The notes under the pieces were generated by a model. The model was not told where the DNA came from. It ran no database searches and worked only from the letters and a program-made list of their open reading frames with translations. From the NCBI GenBank assembly GCA_002894665.1, contig NCRB01000006.1, forward strand, positions 1-64,000: a DNA stretch of 64,000 nt, written 5' to 3'. This DNA is from Salinivenus iranica (GTDB lineage: Bacteria > Bacteroidota > Rhodothermia > Rhodothermales > Salinibacteraceae). Position numbers and translations under genes: made by a program. Positions 8,349 to 16,825 of the stretch are shown piece by piece; positions within the stretch are counted from its first letter, which is position 1, and every line of letters starts with the position of its first letter.

Positions 8349-11300
8349 GGGCCGGCCCGCTCGTCTGGTTTCTGCTGAGGTCCATCTCTGATCTGGTGTT
8401 CGTTCCGCTTCGCGTCGGTTCGAGGGAAGGGGGGCAGAGGCTTCTGTGGGTGTTGTGTGGACTCCTCTTGTTCGGGGCCGCGCCGGCGGTGGCGCAGGAT
8501 TCCACCCTCGTCCTCCACGACGTAGGGGAGCATCGGGATACGATCGACACGTTTCAGCCCCAACCCTATGCCCTGCGCCCGCTCATCGTCCCCGGCACCG
8601 AGCGCCTCCGGGTCGGGCAGACGCGTCTGGACACGACCGAGTATCGGCTCGATCCCCGCCGGGGCCGACTGTGGATTCACCGCGAGGCCCTCGTTGAGCG
8701 CCGGGACACCCTGTTCGCGACCTATCGCACCCTGCCCTTTGCGCTCGAGTCCGTCTACCGCCGCCGGGCCCCCGACTCCACGACGGCCGACACCGGGGCC
8801 GTGGCGGTGGTTGAACGCGACACGGCCGGCGCACGCGGATTCGACCCGTTCGAGGGCGTCCAGATTGAGCGCAGTGGCTCCCTCTCGCGCGGCGTGGTGG
8901 GCGGCTCCAATCGGGACGTGAATGTGGCGTCGGGGCTCCGGATGCAACTCGACGGGGAGGTGGCCGAGGACGTGACCGTTCGGGCGTTGCTGACCGACGA
9001 AAACACGCCGCTGCAGCCGGAGGGGACCACGCAGCGCCTCCGCGACTTCGACCGCGTCTTCCTGGAGGTCGGCGCTCCGCAGGGCACCGCGCGACTCGGG
9101 GATGTGGACGTGGAGATGGGGGGCAATACCTTCGGCGAGTTTTCCCGGAAAGTGCAGGGCGCCACCGTCGAGAGTGCGTCGATTGGGCCGGGGCTGGGGC
9201 TGGAGGAGGGACGAGTGCAGGCGGTGGGGGCGGTGAGCCGGGGCCAGTACCGGACGCAGGACCTTGCGCTGGACGACGGGGTGCAGGGGCCGTACCGGCT
9301 GACCGGAGAGAATGGCGAGACGCCGATCATTGTGGTGGCGGGCTCGGAGCGCGTGTATCTCGACGGGGAGCGCCTGGCCCGGGGGCGGACGAACGACTAC
9401 GTGATCGACTACGCACGGGGGGAGCTCACCTTCACCTCGAATCGCCTGATTACGGAGGACCGCCGGGTGACGGTCGAGTTTCAATACTCGGCGACGCCCT
9501 TCACGCGGACCTTTGTGGGCGGGGAGGCCCAGGTGGGGGCCTGGGCCGATGCCGAGGGCAGCCCCCGAGCGACCCTCGGGGCGACGGTGCTTCGCCAGGC
9601 GGACGGGCGCGACTTCCAGACGGCGTTCGATTTGTCTCGACAGGACTCGCTTCGCCTCACTCAGGCGGGCGACGCGGACGCAACCCGCAGTGGGGCCACA
9701 CGGGTCGAGTTTGACCCGGATGCCCCGTACGTGCAGTATCGCCGCACAACGGTGGGTACGCCGGGCGGCGAGGAGGATACCGTTTTCGTGCCGCTGGACC
9801 GGGCGCCGGCGGAGGGGACGTCGGTTTTTCGCGTCCGATTTACCCGTGTGGGGGCGGGGCAAGGGGCGTACCGGCGGGGCGGTCGGCAGGCCAACGGGGT
9901 GGTGTACGAGTACGTCGGCCCGGGAGAGGGGCCGTACGCGCCCGTCCAACCCCTCCCGGCCCCCACCCGACAGCGCCTGGTCGACGTGTCGGGGACGGTG
10001 GAGCCCGTCCGGGGCGTGGAGCTGTTTGGGGAATGGGCGCAGTCGCTGAACGACCAGAATCGGTTCTCGTCACTGGACGCGGACAACGACCGGGGGCAGG
10101 CCTACGAGGCCGGGCTCCGACTGGAGCCGCAGCCGATCGACATCGGCGAGGCGAAGGTGGGCGAGGTGTCCGGGCGCGTGCGGCGGCTGGTGCGCGGGCG
10201 CAACTTTGAGACCTTCGGCCAGACGCGCCCCATCGAGTTTGCGCGGACCTGGAACCTTGCGCGCAGCGGCTCGGGCCTGCCCCGCGGGCTTCGCGATCGG
10301 GGAGCGGAAGCGGTCGACCGGGCCCGGCTGCGCTTCGAGACCGACGGCGGGTCTCGGGTGGAGGGCGGGGTTGGGCGGTTTACCATCGGGTCGGCCTTCA
10401 CGGGGTGGCGCCAGGAGGGGGCGCTGCGGCTCCGGGCCACGGGATGGCCCCGGCTCCAGCTTCGCAGCGAGCACGTGCAGAGCACCAACCGGCCGGGGGC
10501 GGTACAGGGGACGTGGGTTCGTCAGCGGGCCTCGGCCCGTCAGCCTCTTCTCGATGGGGCCCTGACGCCCCGACTGACGCTCGACCGGGAGCGCCGTCGC
10601 CAGCGTGTGCTTGGAACCGACAGCCTCACCCGCGAGGCCTTCTCGTTTGTCGAGGTGCGGCCCGGGGTGCGGTATCGGCGTGGGGCCCTGGAGGCGGAGG
10701 CGAGTGTGGAGTATCGGACCGAGGAGGGGGGCGCGCAGGGGGGCTTCCGAGACGAGTCGACGAGCTGGACGGTGGAGTCGGACGTGGCCTACGACCCCGA
10801 CGCGCCGTATTCGGTGTCGGCCCGCGGCGGGTACCGGCGGCGACGGGTCACGGATTTCTTTCGGCTGCAGGAGGGGCGGGAGGACACCGAATCGGTGCTG
10901 TTGACGCTGGAGGGAAGCGCCCAGCCGCTGGATCGGGCCGTGCAGGTGGAGACGTTTTACGACGCCGCCACCTCACGGACGCCTGTGCTGCAGGAGGTCT
11001 ACATTCGGACGGGGCCGGAGCTGGGGCAGTACGTGTGGCGGGACCTGAATGGAGACGGCATTCAGCAGGTGGATGAGTTTGTGCCCGAGACCACCCCCAA
11101 CGAAGGGGCCTACGTTCGGAATTTTGTCCCGTCCGATTCCCTCGAGGCGGTCGTGGACCTACAGGCCCGAACGCGCCTCACGGTTCAGCCGGATCGGCTG
11201 TGGGAGGACGCCTCCGGGGGGTGGCGGCGCGCGCTCCAGGCGGTGCGGACGCAAACAACGGTGGAGGTGCAGGAGAAAACCCGAACGGACGCCGTGGCGC

Positions 11301-11998
11301 AGATCTACGGGCTGAATCTGCGTCGCTTTCGACAGGCGGGGGCCACGCTGGACGGCCGCCTGCGGATTGAGCAGGAGGTGGAGCTGTTTCGGGCGCAGAG
11401 CGCCTACGGGTTCGACCTCTCGTGGCGGCAGACCCGCGGCTACACCGAGCGGGCGGCCGGGACGGAGCGGACGTTTCGGAGCCGCTGGGAGGGCACGGCC
11501 CGGGCGCGCCCGGCGACGGGCTGGCTCTTGCGCCTACGGGCCGGCCGTGGGACCGAGCGGTCGCGGAGCGAAGCCTTTGCGGATACCCGTAGCTACGACA
11601 TCCGAAGCCTCGACGTGCGCCCGGAGGTCTCGTACCAGCCGGTGCCGTCCCTCACGGTCGGGCTGTCGGCGACGGCATCCCGCAAGCACGATCGCCTCCA
11701 GGACCGGCGGGCGCGGGGGGTGCGCGTGCCGCTGGAGGTGGAGTGGACGCGGGCGGGGCGGCTCCGGGTAAACGGAACGGTGGAGGGGGCGCGGGTCGAC
11801 CTGGAGGGGGATGCCCGGGGACTCGCGCAGTTTCGCCTGACGGATGGGCGCGGGCCCGGAACGTCGCTGCTGTGGGGGTTGCAGGGCCGCTACGTCATTA
11901 CGAACAACCTCGAGGCCAGCCTCACCTATGACGGACGGGCCCCCGCGAACGCCGATCCCATCCACACGGTGCGGGTCAAGCTCACTGCGTCCTTTTAG
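8345..11998 (+). CDS. Very large outer-membrane beta-barrel protein
   Basis: A 1,217-residue exported protein starting at GTG 8345 within the stop of the preceding propeller gene. The signal peptide (LLWVLCGLLLFGAAPAVAQ) ends near residue 53, after a long leader, so a later start is possible. The N-terminal third holds domains of the kind found in Rhodothermota surface proteins (VYLDGERLARG, then DYVIDYARGELTFT). Around residue 900 is a DLNGDGIQQVDEF motif resembling a calcium-binding DxNxDG loop. The C-terminal half shows long amphipathic strands rich in Arg, Thr and aromatic residues, ending in VRVKLTASF with the terminal Phe typical of barrel proteins. A role in export or surface attachment with the propeller partner is inferred. 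Confidence 0.7.
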   Translation: MRAGPLVWFLLRSISDLVFVPLRVGSREGGQRLLWVLCGLLLFGAAPAVAQDSTLVLHDVGEHRDTIDTFQPQPYALRPLIVPGTERLRVGQTRLDTTEYRLDPRRGRLWIHREALVERRDTLFATYRTLPFALESVYRRRAPDSTTADTGAVAVVERDTAGARGFDPFEGVQIERSGSLSRGVVGGSNRDVNVASGLRMQLDGEVAEDVTVRALLTDENTPLQPEGTTQRLRDFDRVFLEVGAPQGTARLGDVDVEMGGNTFGEFSRKVQGATVESASIGPGLGLEEGRVQAVGAVSRGQYRTQDLALDDGVQGPYRLTGENGETPIIVVAGSERVYLDGERLARGRTNDYVIDYARGELTFTSNRLITEDRRVTVEFQYSATPFTRTFVGGEAQVGAWADAEGSPRATLGATVLRQADGRDFQTAFDLSRQDSLRLTQAGDADATRSGATRVEFDPDAPYVQYRRTTVGTPGGEEDTVFVPLDRAPAEGTSVFRVRFTRVGAGQGAYRRGGRQANGVVYEYVGPGEGPYAPVQPLPAPTRQRLVDVSGTVEPVRGVELFGEWAQSLNDQNRFSSLDADNDRGQAYEAGLRLEPQPIDIGEAKVGEVSGRVRRLVRGRNFETFGQTRPIEFARTWNLARSGSGLPRGLRDRGAEAVDRARLRFETDGGSRVEGGVGRFTIGSAFTGWRQEGALRLRATGWPRLQLRSEHVQSTNRPGAVQGTWVRQRASARQPLLDGALTPRLTLDRERRRQRVLGTDSLTREAFSFVEVRPGVRYRRGALEAEASVEYRTEEGGAQGGFRDESTSWTVESDVAYDPDAPYSVSARGGYRRRRVTDFFRLQEGREDTESVLLTLEGSAQPLDRAVQVETFYDAATSRTPVLQEVYIRTGPELGQYVWRDLNGDGIQQVDEFVPETTPNEGAYVRNFVPSDSLEAVVDLQARTRLTVQPDRLWEDASGGWRRALQAVRTQTTVEVQEKTRTDAVAQIYGLNLRRFRQAGATLDGRLRIEQEVELFRAQSAYGFDLSWRQTRGYTERAAGTERTFRSRWEGTARARPATGWLLRLRAGRGTERSRSEAFADTRSYDIRSLDVRPEVSYQPVPSLTVGLSATASRKHDRLQDRRARGVRVPLEVEWTRAGRLRVNGTVEGARVDLEGDARGLAQFRLTDGRGPGTSLLWGLQGRYVITNNLEASLTYDGRAPANADPIHTVRVKLTASF

Positions 11999-12025
11999 CT
12001 CCCAGGGGGCAGCGAAAGCTCGGCG

Positions 12026-13348
12026 TTAGGCCGCTTCCCGCGCTTCCGTCTCGTCGCGGTCGCTCAGTTCTTCGTACTCGTCCCGCCAAATGTCGATGCC
12101 CGCTCGCCGGAGCTTGCCCTCCAGGTCCTCGTAGCCCCGATCCAGGTGGTACACACGAAGCACGTGGGTCGTGCCTTCAGCAATCATCCCTGCCATCACG
12201 AGAGACACACTGGCGCGGAGGTCGGTACTCATAACCTGCGCGCCTTTGATGGGAGGTCCGCCCTCAACGGTGGCCGTATTTCCGTTGACCGAAATATCGA
12301 CGCCAAGCCGCTGAAGCTCCGGGACGTGCTTGAAGCGGTCGTCGTAAATCGTATCGGTGACCGTGGCCGTGCCGTCTGTCGTGGCCAGCAGCACGGTCCA
12401 CTGGGCCTGCAGGTCGGTCGGAAATCCGGGGTAGGGGGCCGTCTCAATGGAGACCGGCGCAATGCGATCGGGGCGCGTAACGGTGACGCATTCGTCCTCG
12501 TACTCCACGTCGACCCCTGTCTCGGCCAGTCGATTCTTGAAGTCCTGCCCGAGGTGTTCGTGGGTCCCGCGGTTGATCTCAACGGGGTGCCCCGGCGCCC
12601 CCGCACTCGCGGCCATGAGCATGAACGTCCCCAGTTCGATTCGGTCCGGGGTGTTGCGGACGGAGATGGGGGAGAGGGTGTCGACGCCCTGAACCTCGAT
12701 CGTCCGCGTGCCGAGCCCGTCGATCTGGGCCCCCATGTCCTGCAGCGCCCGACCGAACGCAACCACGTCGGGCTCCATCGCGGCGTTTTCGATCCGGGAG
12801 GGGCCCGCGGCGCGCACCGCTCCCAGCAGCAGGTTGATGGTTGCGCCCACGCTGGAGGGGTCCAGCCGGAAGGAGCCCCCTGTGAGGCGACCGCCGGGGG
12901 CGGAGGCAATCACGTATCCCTCCTCCAACTCAATCTCGGCCCCGAACTCCTTCATCCCTTCGATGTGCAGGTCGACCGGCCGAGGGCCCCAGGCGCACCC
13001 GCCGGGAAGGGAGACCTTGGCCTCGCCCGTTCGCCCGATCAGGGCCCCGAGCATGTAAAACGACGCCCGCATTTTCTTCACGAGGTCGTACGGCGCCACG
13101 GGATGGTTCACCGTGGAGGCGTCAATCGTGAGCGTGTTGGCCTCGGCGTCAAAGGAGACCGCGGGGCCCGCCACCCGGATCACGTTCGAGAAGGTGCGGA
13201 CGTCGCGGAGATCGGGCACGTTTGTGATCCGCGACGGGCCGTCTGCGAGCAGGGTGGCGGCCATGAGGGGGAGGGCGGTGTTCTTGGATCCGCCAACGGT
13301 GAGCGGACCGGTGAGCGGCGAGCCGCCATTCACGACGAGCTTGTCCAT
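12026..13348 (-). CDS. murA: UDP-N-acetylglucosamine 1-carboxyvinyltransferase
   Basis: A 440-residue enzyme transferring enolpyruvate from PEP to UDP-GlcNAc, the first committed step of peptidoglycan synthesis in the cytoplasm. The start MDKLVVNGGSPLTGPLTVGG, with SKN at 21-23, is the family N-terminus. The catalytic Cys, target of fosfomycin in sensitive enzymes, is present at residue 118 in LPGGCAWGPRPVDLH, so fosfomycin insensitivity is not predicted from this residue. The C-terminal part keeps DLRASVSLVMAGM and YHLDRGYEDLEGKL. ATG 13348 was chosen over an upstream ATG at 13405 because the extra residues are not conserved. It ends 27 bases from the convergent barrel gene and diverges from the cysteine desulfurase gene. 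Confidence 0.96.
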   Translation of the reverse strand: MDKLVVNGGSPLTGPLTVGGSKNTALPLMAATLLADGPSRITNVPDLRDVRTFSNVIRVAGPAVSFDAEANTLTIDASTVNHPVAPYDLVKKMRASFYMLGALIGRTGEAKVSLPGGCAWGPRPVDLHIEGMKEFGAEIELEEGYVIASAPGGRLTGGSFRLDPSSVGATINLLLGAVRAAGPSRIENAAMEPDVVAFGRALQDMGAQIDGLGTRTIEVQGVDTLSPISVRNTPDRIELGTFMLMAASAGAPGHPVEINRGTHEHLGQDFKNRLAETGVDVEYEDECVTVTRPDRIAPVSIETAPYPGFPTDLQAQWTVLLATTDGTATVTDTIYDDRFKHVPELQRLGVDISVNGNTATVEGGPPIKGAQVMSTDLRASVSLVMAGMIAEGTTHVLRVYHLDRGYEDLEGKLRRAGIDIWRDEYEELSDRDETEAREAA

Positions 13349-13575
13349 GGACGCAGGGGGGAACGGATGGCACAACAGATGAGGGGTAACGGCCGCAACG
13401 ACCAATCAAATCTGCAGAATGAATGCAGGGGCCCGACTCATTGTTCGATAAGAAGGAACTCTCCGATGAGGATTTACAACGCGTCGGATGTCCTCAGGGG
13501 CGAGAGAATCAGGTCGGCGGTCCATGCGTACACTCTGCAACAATCGTTCCTCCATCCCAGCGACTGCCTAGCTCG

Positions 13576-14751
13576 ATGTCGCGAGTTTATCTCGACCATG
13601 CCGCGACGACGCCCACTCATCCGGCGGTTCTTGAGGAGATGACGCCGTACTTTACGTCGCAGTACGGCAATGCCTCTTCGGTCCATCAGCTCGGGCGACA
13701 GGCTCGAGTGGCCGTGGAAGAGGCCCGTGAGCGAGTGGCCACGTGCCTCGGGGCGGAGGCCAGCGAGATTGTGTTTACGAGCGGGGGGACCGAGGCCGAC
13801 AACCTGGCGCTGAAGGGGGTTCTGGCGGCGGCGTCGACGAAGGGGGGCGCGGCGGGACTCGTCACCTCGGCGGCCGAGCACGAGGCGATTTTGGAGCCGG
13901 CCCGCTACCTGAAGGCGCTGGGCCATCCGGTGACGATCCTGCCGCCCGCGGCGCACGGGGCCGTCACGCCGACGCAAGTGGAGGAGGCCATCGACGACGA
14001 TACGGCCCTGGTGTCGCTGATGCACACGAACAATGAGACCGGGGTGCGCACCGACGTGGCGGGGGTGGCTGAGGTCTGTTCGGCGCACGACGTGTTGCTG
14101 CATTGCGATGCCGTGCAGGCCGCGGGACTGTACGATCTCGATGTTGACGCGCTCGGGGTGGACCTGCTGTCTTTGTCGGGGCACAAATTTTACGGCCCCA
14201 AGGGCGTGGGCGTGCTCTTCGTTCGGGGGGGCGTAGACCTCGGACCGCTGGTAGAGGGAGGGTCGCAGGAACGGGAGCGGCGCGGGGGGACCGAGAACGT
14301 GCCGGGGGTGGTCGGCCTCGCGGAGGCCCTGGAACGAGCAACGACCGCGGCCGCGGATCAGCGCAACCGGCTGCGGGCCCTGCAACGCCGCCTCATCGAG
14401 GGACTTGATGCCGCCGTGCCGGGCGAGTACATTCTCAATACCCCTCTCGAGGAGCACCGGACGGCGCCGCACGTGGTGAACGTGGCCTTTCCGCCCCGGG
14501 ACGACGATCCGCTGGACGGCGAAATGCTGATCCTGAACCTCGACATGGAGGGCGTTTGTGCGTCCGCCGGGTCGGCGTGCCAGAGCGGTGCGCTGGAGCC
14601 GAGTCACGTGCTGCAGGCCCTGGACCTTGACCGTGAGACCGCCGCGGCGGCCCTCCGCTTCTCGCTTGGGACGGAGACGACCGAGGACGAGATTGATTTC
14701 GCGCTGGAGGCGCTCCAGACCACACTTCAACGGATGCAGGCGCTCGGGTAG
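13576..14751 (+). CDS. Cysteine desulfurase (NifS/IscS type)
   Basis: A 391-residue PLP-dependent class V aminotransferase-fold enzyme that releases sulfur from L-cysteine as a persulfide for Fe-S cluster or thio-cofactor synthesis. The N-terminus MSRVYLDHAATTP is typical. The PLP lysine is K204 in SLSGHKFYGPKG, with the cofactor-binding His and Asp in SAAEHEAI and LLHCDAVQA. The catalytic loop Cys is about C335 in SAGSACQSG, a group I (IscS/NifS) arrangement. ATG 13576 begins exactly at the conserved N-terminus; the upstream in-frame ATG at 13423 adds unrelated residues. It is followed after 55 bases by a DUF2064-type gene. Without iscU or other isc genes nearby the exact partner is unknown. 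Confidence 0.93.
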   Translation: MSRVYLDHAATTPTHPAVLEEMTPYFTSQYGNASSVHQLGRQARVAVEEARERVATCLGAEASEIVFTSGGTEADNLALKGVLAAASTKGGAAGLVTSAAEHEAILEPARYLKALGHPVTILPPAAHGAVTPTQVEEAIDDDTALVSLMHTNNETGVRTDVAGVAEVCSAHDVLLHCDAVQAAGLYDLDVDALGVDLLSLSGHKFYGPKGVGVLFVRGGVDLGPLVEGGSQERERRGGTENVPGVVGLAEALERATTAAADQRNRLRALQRRLIEGLDAAVPGEYILNTPLEEHRTAPHVVNVAFPPRDDDPLDGEMLILNLDMEGVCASAGSACQSGALEPSHVLQALDLDRETAAAALRFSLGTETTEDEIDFALEALQTTLQRMQALG

Positions 14752-14806
14752 GGGGCGGCCGCCAACGGATCCGTTCTGCCTTCGCAATGACCCCCTTCTT
14801 TTCCCA

Positions 14807-15493
14807 ATGACTCGGGCGCTGCTCGTCTTCGCAAAGGTTCCCCGGCCGGGCCAGGTCAAAACGCGGTTGACTCCACTGCTCAGCCCGGCAGAGGCCGCCC
14901 GCGTATACACTGCCTTCCTCCGCGACGCCCTCCGGCAGTACGCACGGCTCGACGCTGCGGTGCGGCTATACATTGCGCCGCCCCGCCCCGAAAACGGGCT
15001 CGTGGGGATGCCGTCGGACGTCAGCGTGCACGAGCAGGAAGGGGAGGGGCTCGGGGCCCGAATGCAGAACGCCCTGGCGGAAAGCTTCGACGCCGGCCAT
15101 GACCGTCTCGCCGTGGTCGGCACCGACCATCCCACGCTCCCTTCGGCCTTTGTTGAGAAGGGGTTCGACGCCCTGGCGGAGGAGCCGGCCCTCTGCATCG
15201 GGCCGAGTGCGGACGGGGGGTTCTATCTCCTGGGCATGAATGCGCCGTTCCCTTCGCTTTTTGACGGCATGCGCTACAGCCACGACCGGGTGTTTGCGGA
15301 TACGCTGACCCGAGCAAAATCCACGAGTGCGGCCGTCACTGTTCTGCCGGAGTGGTACGACGTCGATACCCCCGCGGCGCTCCGCCGCATGCTTCGCGAC
15401 TTGGAGCAGTCGTCCCTCGAGGCGCCCAACACCCGCCGGATCGTTGCCATGCTGAATCTGCAGGACCGCCTTGCGGAAGCATCTACGAAATAA
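14807..15493 (+). CDS. DUF2064/TIGR04282 GT-A-fold glycosyltransferase-like protein
   Basis: A 228-residue protein of the TIGR04282 (DUF2064) family, which has the nucleotide-sugar transferase GT-A fold related to MobA and CofC-like enzymes. Landmarks are the start ALLVFAKVPRPGQVKTRL, the QEGEGLGARM segment, VGTDHPTLP (equivalent of the metal-binding GTDxP), and GPSADGGFYLLG. The end has the conserved DVDTPAAL. The family is widespread but its substrate is not established; several members sit near secondary-metabolite or sugar genes. It lies between a cysteine desulfurase and a fructose-bisphosphatase gene on the same strand, which does not define a function. ATG 14807 fits the conserved N-terminus. 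Confidence 0.85.
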   Translation: MTRALLVFAKVPRPGQVKTRLTPLLSPAEAARVYTAFLRDALRQYARLDAAVRLYIAPPRPENGLVGMPSDVSVHEQEGEGLGARMQNALAESFDAGHDRLAVVGTDHPTLPSAFVEKGFDALAEEPALCIGPSADGGFYLLGMNAPFPSLFDGMRYSHDRVFADTLTRAKSTSAAVTVLPEWYDVDTPAALRRMLRDLEQSSLEAPNTRRIVAMLNLQDRLAEASTK

Positions 15494-15515
15494 GACGTCC
15501 CGGACCCCGAAGGTT

Positions 15516-15529
15516 TGGAAGCGGTTCCA
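15516..15529. promoter_or_regulatory. LacI/cre-like palindrome upstream of fbp (first copy)
   Basis: TGGAAGCGGTTCCA, with arms TGGAA/TTCCA around a central CG, fits the general LacI-family operator form TGnAAnCGnTTnCA. It lies about 73 bases before ATG 15602 and closely resembles the two GGAAGCGCTTT sites upstream of glpK, suggesting shared control. No LacI-family gene is in the window. Confidence 0.4.
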
Positions 15530-15601
15530 CTTCTTGCTTACCTTCCCCGGATGTCTTCGGACCCTCCGTTGGTTCTCGAATCCACTCAATTCCCCTACGT
15601 C

Positions 15602-16678
15602 ATGTCTACTTCTGACTCGCCCGTGTCTTCTCAGAGGGATGGGGCCATCGATTCCGAACTCGGCGACTTTGAGACGCTTGAACAGTTCATTCTTGAGCAG
15701 CAGGATCGATTTCCGCACTCTACGGGGGCCTTTTCGCGGCTGCTGCGCGACATCAGCCTCGCGGCAAAGATTGTCAACCGCGACATGCGAAAGGCGGGGC
15801 TCATCGACATCTACGGCAGCACGGGGGAGACGAACGTGCAGGGAGAAGTCCAGCAGAAAATGGATGCCCTGGCGCACCGCGAGTTTGTGCTGGCCCTGCG
15901 TCGAGGGGGGGAGTGCTGTTTGATTGGGTCGGAGGAGCACGCGGAAGCCATCCCGCTGAGCACCACCTCGGAAGGGGATGGCGAGTACATCGTGCTGCTC
16001 GACCCCCTGGACGGCTCCTCCAACATCGACGTCTGCGTATCGGTGGGCACCATCTTCAGCATCTACCGCCTCCCGGACGATTACGAAAAGGAGGAGCCGG
16101 AGCTCGACGCGGCCCTGCAGCCGGGGACCGAGCAGGTGGCGGCCGGCTATGTGGTGTACGGGTCCTCCACGATGCTCGTGTACACCACCGGCAACGGCGT
16201 GAACGGCTTTACGCTCGACCCGTCGATCGGGGAGTTCCTGTTGTCGCATCCCAATCTGAAGACGCCGGACCGCGGGCGCATCTTTTCGATTAATGCTGGA
16301 TACTATAATTCCTTCGACGGCGGGCTGCGCGACTATCTCGACTGGCTGCAGGAAACCGACGCTGAATCCAACCGGCCGGCCAAGACGCGGTATATCGGCT
16401 CGTTTGTCTCCGACTTCCACCGCAATCTGATCAAGGGGGGGATCTACATGTACCCGGCCACGCAGGGAAGCCCCTCCGGCAAGCTGCGACTCATGTACGA
16501 GGCAAACCCCATGGCCTTCATTGCGGAAGAGGCCGGGGGGCGGGCCACCGACGGGTACACGCGCATTCTGGAGAAACAGCCCGAGAAGCTTCACCAGCGA
16601 ACGCCCCTCTACATCGGAAGCGCCGACATGGTGCGTCGCGCGGAGGCCTTTTTGCAGGGAGAGCCGGAACGGGTCTGA
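15602..16678 (+). CDS. fbp: Fructose-1,6-bisphosphatase class I, first copy
   Basis: A 358-residue sugar phosphatase hydrolysing fructose-1,6-bisphosphate to fructose-6-phosphate, the committed gluconeogenic step. The metal-binding core LLDPLDGSSNID is intact, with the upstream GEEC-like element appearing as RRGGECCLIGSEE. Substrate-binding segments GSFVSDFHRNL, GGIYMYP, KLRLMYEANPMAF and EEAGGRATDG are all present. ATG 15602 is preferred because it matches the length of the second copy at 24,965 and leaves the operator-like palindrome outside the gene; ATGs at 15515 and 15551 are in frame. It lies convergent to the end of the glycerol operon, and the two copies flank the glycerol genes on both sides. 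Confidence 0.95.
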   Translation: MSTSDSPVSSQRDGAIDSELGDFETLEQFILEQQDRFPHSTGAFSRLLRDISLAAKIVNRDMRKAGLIDIYGSTGETNVQGEVQQKMDALAHREFVLALRRGGECCLIGSEEHAEAIPLSTTSEGDGEYIVLLDPLDGSSNIDVCVSVGTIFSIYRLPDDYEKEEPELDAALQPGTEQVAAGYVVYGSSTMLVYTTGNGVNGFTLDPSIGEFLLSHPNLKTPDRGRIFSINAGYYNSFDGGLRDYLDWLQETDAESNRPAKTRYIGSFVSDFHRNLIKGGIYMYPATQGSPSGKLRLMYEANPMAFIAEEAGGRATDGYTRILEKQPEKLHQRTPLYIGSADMVRRAEAFLQGEPERV

Positions 16679-16732
16679 GCCGGATTCGCGGGGGCGTCCC
16701 GCGTCGCTCTGCCTGGAGGAAAAAGAAAGCCT

Positions 16733-16781
16733 CAATTAAAAAAACCCGGGGGCGCCGCCGCGTGATGGGCGGGCCCCCGGG
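16733..16781 (-). terminator. Rho-independent terminator of the glycerol operon
   Basis: A perfect 9-bp stem, CCCGGGGGC (16745-16753) with GCCCCCGGG (16773-16781), is followed on the minus strand by a run of T (A-run at 16738-16744 on the plus strand). It lies 45 bases past the porin stop codon and should end the glpK-glpD-permease-porin transcript. Confidence 0.8.
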
Positions 16782-16825
16782 AGAGGACCTACTGTCGAGA
16801 CAGTGGGGGTTGAGGCGGAGAGCAT

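Noticed and set aside
7541-9949. 802-residue open frame on the minus strand
   Set aside because: It is antisense to the propeller and barrel genes, rich in Arg/Pro/His as expected from high-GC complementary frames, and shows no domain.
12146-13642. 498-residue open frame opposite murA
   Set aside because: murA explains the region with all catalytic motifs; the antisense frame has no family resemblance.
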